DNA of 49,855 bases from assembly GCF_018861865.1 (NCBI RefSeq), contig NZ_JAHLDV010000023.1, positions 1 to 49,855 of the forward strand, read 5' to 3'. A program made the position numbers and the translations under genes. The DNA is from Clostridium frigoris. Lineage in GTDB: Bacteria > Bacillota > Clostridia > Clostridiales > Clostridiaceae. Of the stretch, positions 34,890-43,346 are shown one piece after another (within the stretch, counting starts at the first letter, position 1; each line of letters opens with the position of its first letter). The notes under the pieces were generated by a model. The model was given only the letters and a program-made list of their open reading frames with translations, ran no database searches and had not been told where the DNA came from.

Positions 34890-35489
34890 TTATTTTCTAC
34901 CTGATGTTTCTTCCAGTATTTCTATTGTTTTTGTTAAGGAACCTTCGAATTCTTCATCAGAAGAGTTTTTGAAGATAAGTAAATCATCTTTTACACACGG
35001 ATCATCCAAAGCAATAGGAATATCAAAATTAATTCCTGCAACATATTCATTCCAATTCTCAAGTTTCCAAGTATCCCTATCAGAATTTCTCTCAATCATT
35101 CTTCGCTGAGTTACCTCGATTGAAGTTTCTACCCAAATAACTACTAATGATGCGTTCTTATCTTTTAATGCTGCCTTTAGCTTTTTTATATAGTTTAAAT
35201 CTCGTATTTCTTTTGTAAATGGTGCATTAATTAGCACAATATCATCATAATTGAGAGCTTCCATTGCAAGTTCTACTATTGTTTCGTATTCATAATTACG
35301 TATATTTTCATTAAAAAAATCTGAACTTCTATTGTATTCTTCACCTGCTACAACAAAAATCTGTTTTGATAATTTTATGAGTGTATCTTTATCAAGATAG
35401 ACAACATGGCATAATGCCTCTGAAAGTTTTTTTGCGATATAAGTTTTTCCACTTGCTGGTGGTGATGTTACTAAAATCAGTTTTTTCAC
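34890..35489 (-). CDS. Small P-loop NTPase, predicted kinase (AAA_33/zeta-like)
   Basis: 199 residues with Walker A SPPASGKTY at residues 9-17, a possible LDKDT lid acid (about 32-36), and the arginine-rich lid VTQRRMIERNSDRDTWK. The fold suits small-molecule kinases of the zeta-toxin/chloramphenicol phosphotransferase/gluconate kinase type. No partner antitoxin is adjacent. Substrate unknown. AGGAGAGG precedes the ATG. Confidence 0.78.
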   Translation of the reverse strand: MKKLILVTSPPASGKTYIAKKLSEALCHVVYLDKDTLIKLSKQIFVVAGEEYNRSSDFFNENIRNYEYETIVELAMEALNYDDIVLINAPFTKEIRDLNYIKKLKAALKDKNASLVVIWVETSIEVTQRRMIERNSDRDTWKLENWNEYVAGINFDIPIALDDPCVKDDLLIFKNSSDEEFEGSLTKTIEILEETSGRK

Positions 35490-35651
35490 AACAATCCTCT
35501 CCTAGTAAAAAATTTTAAGTTTTAAACTTTTCATGTTCACGTTTATTATACCTCTTTTACGTGTTTAATAATTCAGCAAATTTACTTTGCTCATGAAAAA
35601 CAAGAAGTTAAATTTTCTTTTAGTACAAAGTCTGAATCAACTCCATAAATA

Positions 35652-35689
35652 ATAAGAACTGTTTCTAATATACTAGAAACAGTTCTTAT
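35652..35689. terminator. Hairpin after the 53-residue protein gene
   Basis: A 16-bp perfect stem (ataagaactgtttcta at 35652-35667 with its complement 35674-35689, loop atatac). It lies just downstream of the small gene at 35708-35869 on the minus strand. There is no strong U tract, so it may be a weak terminator. Confidence 0.6.
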
Positions 35690-35707
35690 ATGAATAGTTA
35701 ATATCTA

Positions 35708-35869
35708 TTATTGCGCGCTTAAAGCTTTTTTAAGGGCTTTAATTTCATCTTGGTGTATTTGCTTACTTTTCCTATCACCTTTTTTATCATCTATAGGTAA
35801 TAGGCTCTGTAAGGCTTTAATTTGTTTTTTTATTTTGTCCTTATCATTGGGAATTTCAAATTTTGGCAT
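35708..35869 (-). CDS. Small basic helical protein of 53 residues, unknown function
   Basis: ATG 35869 has a near-perfect ribosome site, AAGGAGGTCAAATAA, directly upstream; stop TAA at 35710-35708. The protein begins MPKFEIPNDKDKIKKQIKAL and ends with DEIKALKKALSAQ; it is rich in Lys and Asp and likely all-helical, with heptad-like hydrophobic spacing (IKALQSLLP). No membrane segment, cysteine or signal peptide. The strong start signal, the hairpin after the stop and a clear codon pattern support a real gene. I do not recognise a family. Confidence 0.75.
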   Translation of the reverse strand: MPKFEIPNDKDKIKKQIKALQSLLPIDDKKGDRKSKQIHQDEIKALKKALSAQ

Positions 35870-35948
35870 TTATTTGACCTCCTTTAAATAATCTTTCATA
35901 TATCTATTCTACATTCGGGAGTTTTTTCCTTCTAAATTGTTAAAAAGA

Positions 35949-36971
35949 TTAACTTAACTTTCTTTGTCCTATGTCTTTAGCAATCTTTTTAAGTTTAATA
36001 ACCTGTTCTTCTGTTCCTAGAACTACCATGGTATCACCAATTTTTAGTACATGGTTACAACTTGGATTAAAAACTAATTTTTCATTACTATTCATCTTAA
36101 GGGCTAAAACTATTAGCCCTGTTTTTTCAGGAATTTTAGCTTCCATGAGACTCCTATTTATTATAATGGAATCTTCACAAATAGTAACATCCTCTAAGTC
36201 TAAAACTAGATCTCCATCATGGGTTACTATATCTAAAAAAGCAATAACGGTAGGTCTAAGCATTAGAGCTGCCATTCTAGTTCCGCCTATTTCATTTGGA
36301 GAAATTGTATTGTTGGCACCTGCTCTTTTTAGCTTTTCATTTGCATTTTTATTTATAGCTCTAGATACAATATATAAATCACTATTCACTTCTCTTGCGG
36401 TTAAGACAGTATAAACATTATCCGCATCTGTAGACAATGAAGAAATAAGACCCTTAGCAAATTTTATCTGTGCTTTATCTAGTACCTCTTCCTCCGTTGC
36501 ATCTCCTTGAATAGCATATATTTTATTTTCTATTAGTCCCTTTATTATTTCTTCATCTTTATCTATTACAACAAATGGAACATTACTTTTTTTAAATTGC
36601 TTTATAGCATTTCCACCTGTTTCGCCCCCTCCACATATTATATAGTGGTCTTTTAGCTTGGCTATCCCAACTTCCATACGTCTCCTCCTCAAGGCTACTT
36701 TTAAATCTCCTTCTAAAAAATAGGCTACAATGCTACTGAATATATACCCCACAGTACCTAAACTTAAAAAAATAAGAAATATAGTAAAAAGCTTAGCTTT
36801 TGCATCCATAACAGCCACTTCAGTATATCCTACTGTTGATATGGTTATAACCGTCATATATAATGCATCTACAATACTAACACCTAATAACAGTTTATAT
36901 CCTAATGTTCCTATAAGGAGCAACGCTATTAGAATGGTGATAACAAAATTAATTTTACGATAACCTTCCAT
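35949..36971 (-). CDS. Two-helix potassium channel with RCK (TrkA-N/TrkA-C) domains
   Basis: 340 residues, MthK/Kch-like. Membrane helices at about 8-28 and 60-85 flank the pore helix and filter TISTVGYTE (43-51), where TVGY is normal and the usual Gly-Asp is Thr-Glu. RCK_N (about 108-225) has the nucleotide-binding HYIICGGGETGG, VIDKDEE and IQGDATEEE; RCK_C (about 250-335) includes MVVLGTEEQ at the end. It passes K+ across the membrane under control of a ligand on the RCK ring. Ribosome site GGGGGCTGAGTT precedes the ATG. Single gene. Confidence 0.92.
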   Translation of the reverse strand: MEGYRKINFVITILIALLLIGTLGYKLLLGVSIVDALYMTVITISTVGYTEVAVMDAKAKLFTIFLIFLSLGTVGYIFSSIVAYFLEGDLKVALRRRRMEVGIAKLKDHYIICGGGETGGNAIKQFKKSNVPFVVIDKDEEIIKGLIENKIYAIQGDATEEEVLDKAQIKFAKGLISSLSTDADNVYTVLTAREVNSDLYIVSRAINKNANEKLKRAGANNTISPNEIGGTRMAALMLRPTVIAFLDIVTHDGDLVLDLEDVTICEDSIIINRSLMEAKIPEKTGLIVLALKMNSNEKLVFNPSCNHVLKIGDTMVVLGTEEQVIKLKKIAKDIGQRKLS

Positions 36972-37070
36972 AACTCAGCCCCCTAATTACTTAAAAAAAA
37001 TTATACCATAAAAGTTATATTTTATACAAAATTGTATTCTCCTCTTAAATAGAAATTATATTAAATGAAT

Positions 37071-37751
37071 TTATTTGTTTTGTGATAAATAATCACCTAT
37101 AAAATATAAAGCAATTCCAACAATAAGAACTATAATTATATTTAATCTAAATAATATTATTTTACCTACAAACATTATAAAAACAACCATTATGCAAATT
37201 AATAAAACATTTAACACCCAAAGTATAAAAAATTCTTTTACTTTACTACGCTTTGTAGTTTTCTTAAAACAACTTTTTCTCAAATAAGCATAAGCAGCGA
37301 TAAACAAAGGAACTATGATTAAAAGTTGAAAAATCAATTCTAAATCAAAGTTTAGATAAAAAGTGAAATTTTCAATATTATGTCTCCAAAGTATAGTAAA
37401 ATTTTGTGTAATATAATTAATAATTGAAAACACTAATATAACTATTCCTGTAACCATAATGTATTCACTACTAAGTGACAGATAATTATAGCTCGATTTA
37501 TAGGCCCTTACTATTTCTTCACAGTAATGTTTAATATCGTTTGTTCCCAACATATATTCAATACTTACACCTTGCTGCTCTGCATTTAAAAAACTTTCTA
37601 ATATCTGTTGAAGAAATTCCTCACCATCTCTTGTTTTTATATTTGAGAATCTAATATAAAGTATAATGTCATCAAATACTTTTTTATTTTCTTTAGATAA
37701 ATTTTTAGCTGATTTATTTAATTGTTTTATTAATACACTTGTTTTAATCAT
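37071..37751 (-). CDS. PadR-linked membrane protein, paralogue 2
   Basis: 226 residues. The N-terminal 90 residues are soluble and resemble the DUF1048-like helical domain often encoded after PadR genes (KVFDDIILYIRFSN, EEFLQQILESFLNAEQQGVS, DIKHYCEEIVRAY). Four hydrophobic segments follow (about 98-120, 137-160, 175-200, 202-220). It is clearly related along its whole length to the next gene (MIKT.LIKQLNK start, FSNIKTRD/TSNIKTRD, CFK motif, KVKEFFILWV/KIKEFFILWV), so it arose by tandem duplication. Function unknown; perhaps a stress-responsive membrane component. It follows paralogue 1 by 69 nt and is probably in the PadR operon. Confidence 0.8.
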   Translation of the reverse strand: MIKTSVLIKQLNKSAKNLSKENKKVFDDIILYIRFSNIKTRDGEEFLQQILESFLNAEQQGVSIEYMLGTNDIKHYCEEIVRAYKSSYNYLSLSSEYIMVTGIVILVFSIINYITQNFTILWRHNIENFTFYLNFDLELIFQLLIIVPLFIAAYAYLRKSCFKKTTKRSKVKEFFILWVLNVLLICIMVVFIMFVGKIILFRLNIIIVLIVGIALYFIGDYLSQNK

Positions 37752-37820
37752 TTAGATCATCCCCCAATATCTTATTAACTCATATTCATAGGTTTCTTTT
37801 TTAACTTATATTTTAAAGTT

Positions 37821-38498
37821 TTATTTTTCAGATAAATAATGACCTATGAGATATAAAACAATCCCAACAGTAAGTACTATAATTATATTTAATCTAAATA
37901 CTAATAATTTATCTAAAAACATGACACAAACAACCATTATACAAATCCACAAAAACAATATTACCCAAAGTATAAAAAATTCTTTTATTTTATCACCTTT
38001 GACAATTTCCTTAAAACAGGTTTTTTTGGTATAAGTCATAATAGCAATAATCATAATACCTATAAGCAAAAATTGAAACATTATTCCCATATTGAAGTTT
38101 AGATAAGTAGTGAAATTATTAACACCATCTCTTTTAATTGTAATTAGACTTTGTGTAATATAATTAATAATTGATAACATTATTATGATCATACCTGTGT
38201 ACATAACATATTCGCTACATAGTGATGAGTAATTATAACTTGCTTTATAGGTATCTACTATTTCTTCACAGTAATACTTAATATCTGATGTTCCTAGTAC
38301 ATTTTCAATAGTTACACCTTGCTTTTGTGCATTTAAAAAACTGTCTAGTATCTGTTGTAGAAATTCTTCAGCGTCTCTTGTTTTTATATTTGATGTTCTC
38401 ACATATACTACAATGTCAGTAAATTTTTTTTTGTTTTCTAAAGATAAGTTCTCAGATGCTTTATTTAATTGTTTTATTAACGATTTTGTTTTAATCAA
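37821..38498 (-). CDS. PadR-linked membrane protein, paralogue 1
   Basis: 225 residues with the same layout as its neighbour: a soluble helical N-terminus (FTDIVVYVRTSNIKTRDAEE, ILDSFLNAQKQG, DIKYYCEEIVDTYKASY) and four membrane segments (MYTGMIIIMLSIINYI, MGIMFQFLLIGIMIIAIM and two at the C-terminus). Its start overlaps the PadR stop by 8 nt, so the two are translationally coupled and the PadR protein probably controls this unit. DUF1048-like similarity of the N-terminus is by eye and tentative; no catalytic motif is visible. Confidence 0.82.
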   Translation of the reverse strand: MIKTKSLIKQLNKASENLSLENKKKFTDIVVYVRTSNIKTRDAEEFLQQILDSFLNAQKQGVTIENVLGTSDIKYYCEEIVDTYKASYNYSSLCSEYVMYTGMIIIMLSIINYITQSLITIKRDGVNNFTTYLNFNMGIMFQFLLIGIMIIAIMTYTKKTCFKEIVKGDKIKEFFILWVILFLWICIMVVCVMFLDKLLVFRLNIIIVLTVGIVLYLIGHYLSEK

Positions 38499-38823
38499 TT
38501 AGATCATCCCCTAATATTCTATTCACTGATTTTGAAATTTTATCCCAAGAACTACAAAAGTCTAAAAATTCCTGTTCCCCAAGTTTTGTAAGAGAATAAT
38601 ATTTTCGTTTTGGTCCTAGCGGTGAGTCCCTGCTTATCGAGGACAATAAACCATTTTTTTCGAGCCTAATTAACAAAGGATATAAAGTTCCTTCAGATAA
38701 GTCATCAAAACCACTGGTTTTTAGTGAACTATATAATTCATATCCATAGGTTTCTTTTTTTAAAATTATTTTTAATATACAGCCTTCTAAAATCCCTTTT
38801 AATAATTGAGACGAATTTGCCAT
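38491..38823 (-). CDS. PadR-family transcriptional regulator
   Basis: 110 residues, a winged helix with the standard PadR pattern: LLKGILEGCILKIILKKETYGYELYSSLK (recognisable as GILEGC and YGYELYSSL), DLSEGTLYPLLIRLEKNGLL and the wing PLGPKRKYYSLTKLG. It is the first gene of a three-gene unit with the two membrane paralogues and has a consensus promoter at 38862-38890. By analogy it represses its own operon until a ligand, often an antibiotic or phenolic compound, is present. The ribosome site is AGGTAGGTGAT. Confidence 0.93.
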   Translation of the reverse strand: MANSSQLLKGILEGCILKIILKKETYGYELYSSLKTSGFDDLSEGTLYPLLIRLEKNGLLSSISRDSPLGPKRKYYSLTKLGEQEFLDFCSSWDKISKSVNRILGDDLID

Positions 38824-38861
38824 TTCATATCACCTACCTTGTAATGTTACTTAGTCACTAT

Positions 38862-38890
38862 ATTGTATTGCAACTATGTTGTTATGTCAA
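38862..38890 (-). promoter_or_regulatory. Sigma-A promoter of the padR operon
   Basis: On the minus strand TTGACA (38890-38885), 17 nt, TACAAT (38867-38862). An inverted repeat caac-tat-gttg lies in the spacer (38871-38881), a possible PadR operator. The rest of the 339-nt gap up to 39162 shows only a short hairpin near 38970-38992 and no gene. Confidence 0.8.
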
Positions 38891-39162
38891 GTACGTAAAG
38901 TATAGACCTTACCCTAGTTAAATCTTTTGTGGAACTACGTGAATGTAAGATAATTCTTAAAAGTAAACCTAATATTGGGAATGAATCAATATTGAGCTGT
39001 CCGATATATATACAGAATAATGCAGCTTGTTAAGCATCGTTAAATATTAATAATCTCCATAAAAACTTAATGCAAACTTTACAAACCATGAAATCCATTA
39101 CTTACAAACTTCTATGATATACTTAAATTATCATTTAAAATGTAGTTACATGGAGGTAATTA

Positions 39163-39987
39163 ATGTATAAATTAGTAGCAATAGATATGGATGGAACATT
39201 ATTAAATAGTGATTATCAAATTTCACAAGCAAATTCTTATGCAATACAACAAGCAATTGATATGGGTGTGAAAATTGTATTAGCATCAGGAAGACCTTTA
39301 ATTGGTTTTAAAAAATTCTTAGAAGAATTAGACTTAATTTCAAAGGATAATTATGCAATATCATATAATGGCTCTCTTGTTCAAGCAACAAAGGGTAATG
39401 AAATAATATTTAAAAAGACATTAACACTAGATAATTATAAAGATTTATATAATCTAAGTAAAAAACTAAATGTTAATATACACGCATTAACAGATACAAC
39501 GATAACTACTCCCAAAAACAGTAAATATACTATACATGAATCAGAAATTAATAACATTCCAATTGATATAATTCCTGTAGAAGATGTATCAACAAGCACT
39601 TCTATAGTAAAAGTTATGTTTGTGGACGAGCCAGAGATTTTAGATAGAGTATTTGAAAATATTCCGAAAGAGCTATTTAATAAATACACTATAGTTAGAA
39701 GTACACCATTCTACTTAGAGTTTATTAATAAATCAGTTAATAAAGGTGTAGGAGTGGTTGCCCTTGCAGAAAAATTAAATATTAAACAAGAAGAGATTAT
39801 GTGCATAGGAGATGCAGGTAATGATATTCATATGATTAAATATGCCGGACTTGGAGTTGCAATGGGAAATGCATTTCCAGAGATTAAAGACGCCGCAGAT
39901 TTTGTAACCAAAACTAATAATCAAGATGGTGTAGCCTATGTTTTTAATAAGTTCATTTTGGATATTGACAAAGAATTAGCTGTATAA
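39163..39987 (+). CDS. Cof-type HAD-IIB family phosphatase
   Basis: 274 residues. Motif I DMDGTLLNSDY (Asp8 and Asp10), motif II LASGRP, motif III Lys in FINKSVNKGVGV, motif IV IGDAGNDIHMIKYAGLGVAMGNA (given in parts: IGDAGND and GVAMGNA). The large alpha/beta cap between motifs II and III defines subclass IIB (Cof/YidA-like), cytosolic sugar-phosphate or cofactor-phosphate phosphatases. TGGAGGT precedes the ATG by 7 nt. Single gene; substrate not readable. Confidence 0.94.
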   Translation: MYKLVAIDMDGTLLNSDYQISQANSYAIQQAIDMGVKIVLASGRPLIGFKKFLEELDLISKDNYAISYNGSLVQATKGNEIIFKKTLTLDNYKDLYNLSKKLNVNIHALTDTTITTPKNSKYTIHESEINNIPIDIIPVEDVSTSTSIVKVMFVDEPEILDRVFENIPKELFNKYTIVRSTPFYLEFINKSVNKGVGVVALAEKLNIKQEEIMCIGDAGNDIHMIKYAGLGVAMGNAFPEIKDAADFVTKTNNQDGVAYVFNKFILDIDKELAV

Positions 39988-40107
39988 CCATAAATTTCTC
40001 TTTATTTTCATAAAAGAATAGCCAGTAAATTATTATTTACTAGCTACTCATTTAATCCTCTAACTCTAAGAGCTCCCCTTTTAAAGAGTTTATCATAATA
40101 TGTTTCG

Positions 40108-40575
40108 CTAATTTTGCTTCCTTTTTGCTTTATACCATTCATATCTTTTTTTACCCTCATCAAAAGCAGCAATTTCTTCTGGTGTATTTAAAATAAGTTC
40201 CGGTACTAAATTAGTTTTCCCTTTTTTATCTAACGATACCATCGTGAAAAATGCAGATAACGCTTTTTTTCTATCAGAACACTCCAAATCTTCAACTTCA
40301 ACAGTTACTACTACTTCCATAGATGATTTACCAGCGTACGCAACCTGAGCAGTACAAATAACCAAATCACCAATAAATATAGGTAAATGAAATTCCAACT
40401 CATCAACTCGAGCTGTAACAACATTTGTATGTGCAAATCTTCTAGCTACAGCATATGCTGCTAAATCCATTAGCTTCATGATTTCTCCACCATGTATATT
40501 ACCTGCAACATTAGCTTGATTAGGTAGCATTACTTCACTAATAATTAATATTGATTCTGATGAACTTCTTTGCAT
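40108..40575 (-). CDS. Acyl-CoA thioesterase, hotdog fold, copy 1
   Basis: 155 residues; hydrolyses acyl-CoA to free fatty acid and CoA. Typical YciA/BFIT-like hotdog sequence: MLPNQANVAGNIHGGEIMKLMD with the catalytic region NIHGGEIMKLMDLAA, then TARVDELEFHLPIFIGDLV and VEVEDLE. It is about 90% identical to the gene at 49049-49549 (about 15 differences in 154 residues by eye), and the duplication includes the ribosome site region (ctccttctttataat on the plus strand). An oleate hydratase relic lies directly upstream, which fits a former fatty-acid context. Confidence 0.93.
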   Translation of the reverse strand: MQRSSSESILIISEVMLPNQANVAGNIHGGEIMKLMDLAAYAVARRFAHTNVVTARVDELEFHLPIFIGDLVICTAQVAYAGKSSMEVVVTVEVEDLECSDRKKALSAFFTMVSLDKKGKTNLVPELILNTPEEIAAFDEGKKRYEWYKAKRKQN

Positions 40576-40794
40576 ATTTTTAACTCCTTCTTTATAATCC
40601 TTTACTTAATACTTACCCCAAACCTAATTCACCATTTTTTTCTGTTACAAAGCAAATAATAATTTTATTCGAGTGTATTTATATTATCATATTATATTAT
40701 CATATATATGTTACGATTTCATAATAAACTAATAACAAGGTGTAAATAGCTAATTTTTTTTAACTTTATGTATATGATATATTTTACAATAATT

Positions 40795-41046
40795 CACAAC
40801 ATAAACATAATATTTTTCATATGGCTCATTCCAGGAAGTAGATGCATAAAACCTTGCATATATCGTCTCACTTCCACAACGCTGTGCCAGTTTTTTAATG
40901 CAAACATAGAACGCCGAAACACCCCCTATTGGTTTCTAAAAAAGATATATTGAAATACTGTTTAACAGTGATTGCTCCCAAAGTTTCTTCTGTTGCAAGA
41001 AGAAGCATCGTAAGTTGCTTAATATGAATATCGTTTAGTCCAAGAT
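40795..41046 (-). pseudogene. Oleate hydratase relic, C-terminal region fragment
   Basis: The minus strand of this otherwise empty gap encodes, in two frames, pieces that line up with fatty acid double-bond hydratases (OhyA): KQLTMLLLATEETLGAITV, YFNISFLETN, then after a one-base shift FRRSMFALKNWHSVVEVRRY and MQGFMHLLPGMSHMKNIMF. The family has FETNFW, a MFAFxxWHSxxEMKRYM core and a KYNQYES-type continuation, here lost behind a stop. A few residues are deleted at the ETN junction. The rest of the roughly 560-residue enzyme is absent. A plus-strand frame at 40768-40953 in the same place is a shadow. Confidence 0.72.
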
Positions 41047-41054
41047 ATAAAAAC

Positions 41055-41100
41055 AAAAGCAACAATTAGGTAATTTAAAAATTATCTAATTGTTGCTTTT
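41055..41100 (-). terminator. Intrinsic terminator of sstT
   Basis: A 21-bp stem with one G-U pair (41055-41075 with 41080-41100; core aaaagcaacaatta) followed on the minus strand by TTTTGTTTTT. It lies 44 nt after the sstT stop. Confidence 0.92.
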
Positions 41101-41144
41101 ATACTATATTATTTTATACTTTTCAAGTTATATTCTAAGGTTTT

Positions 41145-42377
41145 CTATTTATTAATAATGATTTCTTTTTCTTCTTTACGCATCTTCGCAAATTCAGCTG
41201 CTGCTGTGAAGAGTACATCTGTGGATGAATTAAGTGCAGTTTCGCAAGAATCTTGTAAAACACCTACGATAAAACCTACACCAACTACCTTCATAGCAAT
41301 ATCATTTGGAATCCCAAATAAACTACATGCTAGAGGAATCAGTAATAACGAACCACCAGCTACTCCTGAAGCACCGCATGCGCATACTGCTGACAATATA
41401 CTAAGTATAAGTGCTGTAGGAATATCCACTTTAATTCCAAGTGTGGTAACTGCTGCAAGTGTTAAAACAGAAATTGTAACTGCTGCACCAGCCATATTAA
41501 TTGTAGATCCTAATGGAATGGATACTGAATACGTGTTTTTATCCAAACCTAGTTTTTCACACAAGCCCATATTTACAGGAATGTTTGCAGCTGAGCTACG
41601 TGTAAAGAATGCTGTAATACCACTTTCCCTTAAGCACATAAACACAAGCGGATATGGATTCTTTCGAATATTAATGTAGACAATGATTGGATTGACAACA
41701 AGAGCCACAAAAACCATACAACCAATAAGAACTAAAAGTAACTGTCCATAGCTAGCTAAGGCTTTAATCCCATTTTCAGAAATTGCTTGAAATACAAGAC
41801 CCATGATTCCAAGTGGTGCAAAATCTATTACCCATTTAACTATTTGAGTTACTGCATCTGAAAAATTAGTAATCATCGTTTTTGTAGTATCCGGTGCATT
41901 TTTTAAAGCAGCTCCAAGAACTAACGCCCAAGACAATATACCAATGTAGTTGGCATTAAAAAGTGCCTTTACTGGGTTATCAACAACGTTCATTAGTAGT
42001 GCTTTAAGAACCTCTACAACGCCTCCGGGTGGTGTCAAACCCTCTTTAGCCATTCCAAGTGTAAGTGTTACTGGGAACATAAAGCTTACAACCACCGCTG
42101 TAAGTCCAGCTAAAAATGTTCCTAAAAGATAAAGAACAATAATTGATTTCATATTGGTTTGATGACCACTCTTATGTTGAGATATGGCCGACATGATTAG
42201 GAAAAATACCAATATAGGTGCAATTGATTTCAAAGCACCAACAAATAAAGAACCAAAAATAATAACGAATTTTGCTTGTTGTGGAATGGTGAAAGCCAAG
42301 ATAATACCAATAACTAACCCTATAATTATTCGTAATACTAAGCTTATTTGACTCCACTTTTTAAATAAATTTTTCAA
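41145..42377 (-). CDS. sstT: Serine/threonine:sodium symporter SstT
   Basis: 410 residues, start TTG 42377 with GGAGGGG 8 nt upstream. Dicarboxylate/amino acid:cation symporter family; imports serine and threonine with Na+. Eight membrane segments plus two hairpin loops: the serine-rich first hairpin region [19 protein letters not shown] and the second with [13 protein letters not shown] are visible in parts ([21 protein letters not shown]). Strong similarity in style to SstT ([20 protein letters not shown] at the N-terminus). Monocistronic, with its own terminator. Confidence 0.95.
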   Translation of the reverse strand: MKNLFKKWSQISLVLRIIIGLVIGIILAFTIPQQAKFVIIFGSLFVGALKSIAPILVFFLIMSAISQHKSGHQTNMKSIIVLYLLGTFLAGLTAVVVSFMFPVTLTLGMAKEGLTPPGGVVEVLKALLMNVVDNPVKALFNANYIGILSWALVLGAALKNAPDTTKTMITNFSDAVTQIVKWVIDFAPLGIMGLVFQAISENGIKALASYGQLLLVLIGCMVFVALVVNPIIVYINIRKNPYPLVFMCLRESGITAFFTRSSAANIPVNMGLCEKLGLDKNTYSVSIPLGSTINMAGAAVTISVLTLAAVTTLGIKVDIPTALILSILSAVCACGASGVAGGSLLLIPLACSLFGIPNDIAMKVVGVGFIVGVLQDSCETALNSSTDVLFTAAAEFAKMRKEEKEIIINK

Positions 42378-42546
42378 AATAGTTTCCCCTCCAATAACTA
42401 ATAATAACTAAATAGTGCAAGTTTAGTGTATATAATACTTCATTTTAACATTCATAATATATTAATTCAACATAAAGTTAACTTTTATTACTGGTTTTTT
42501 TAAAACGAGTAAAAGAATCTAATTGTGCTTATATAATATGATTCAT

Positions 42547-42999
42547 TTATTTGATTTTTTTAAAAATATCTATAGCATAATTATAATTGACAAAAGCTTG
42601 ATTATAATCCTTTCTATAAAAAAAGAACTCACCAAGTTTGGCATATGCCATAACATTAATTTTTAATAAATTAAACTTATCAGCTATCTCAATAATTTCT
42701 TTAATATCCGTATCTTTATTTATTTCATTAAGTTTTTTCAAACAATATAATTCTGCATCCTCACTTGGGGAACGTAGTAAAAACCCACTATCTATTTTTA
42801 GTTCAATATCAAGTAGTTTCGCCTTTTGTTCGAATTTATTATAGATTTTTAGAGCTACATTGTTGCTTATTTCTCTTTTTCCTGTCTCAATCATACTAAT
42901 AAGTCCTCTAGTAATATTTTCATCCACTAAGTCCTCTTGTTTCATTTTTAAATATATTCTTATAGTTTTAAGTTTTTTAGCATTAGTCAAAAATACCAT
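42547..42999 (-). CDS. XRE-family helix-turn-helix protein with TPR segment, apparently truncated
   Basis: 150 residues from ATG 42999, preceded by GGAGTGG. Residues 5-60 are a helix-turn-helix (LKTIRIYLKMKQEDLVDE, RGLISMIETGKREISNN), residues 95-150 begin a tetratricopeptide array (VMAYAKLGEFFFYRKDYNQA, FVNYNYAIDIFKKI). Relatives of the Rgg/PlcR/ComR kind are about 280-430 residues with five or more TPRs that bind a signal peptide; this one stops after about one and a half repeats at KKIK-TAA. No continuation is visible in other frames downstream, so the 3' part was deleted. Peptide sensing is unlikely, DNA binding possible. Confidence 0.75.
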   Translation of the reverse strand: MVFLTNAKKLKTIRIYLKMKQEDLVDENITRGLISMIETGKREISNNVALKIYNKFEQKAKLLDIELKIDSGFLLRSPSEDAELYCLKKLNEINKDTDIKEIIEIADKFNLLKINVMAYAKLGEFFFYRKDYNQAFVNYNYAIDIFKKIK

Positions 43000-43011
43000 T
43001 TTCCACTCCAA

Positions 43012-43334
43012 TCAATGTTAAATATATTTTTACATACATGTAACATTTTTAACGTAATTATGTTGCATTATTTTTTTTTAAGATGTAATATGAGATTATA
43101 AATAGCAATCTTATATATACATTTCCATTTTGAACTAAACCTCTACCACAAGGAGAAAAACAACATTACTTACAATACCCACATAAAGAATATCGTTTCC
43201 ACTCTAAACTAACGTTATACATTCGTACAATATTTATATGATTTATTTTTAATCAAGATTTGTTTTTACGATTTAATGTAATTTTACCATAATATAGTCG
43301 ATTATACTTAAATATAAAAATTAAATAGGGAGGA
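43012..43334. other. Gene-free gap of about 320 nt
   Basis: AT-rich stretch between the XRE gene and the secreted protein gene. I see no frame above background. acatacatgtaac near 43034 is a partial palindrome upstream of the XRE gene that could be its operator. No recognisable promoter pair for either gene. Confidence 0.4.
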
Positions 43335-43346
43335 TTGAATAAATTT

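Noticed and set aside
34890-35489. Zeta toxin of a toxin-antitoxin pair
   Set aside because: P-loop kinase look only; no epsilon-like antitoxin gene is adjacent.
39988-40107. Terminator between the Cof-type gene and thioesterase copy 1
   Set aside because: An interrupted stem (tagc-agtaaat with atttact-gcta) exists near 40019-40046, but it has mismatches and no clear T tract.
40768-40953. 61-codon plus-strand frame
   Set aside because: It lies antisense to the oleate hydratase relic and has no ribosome site.
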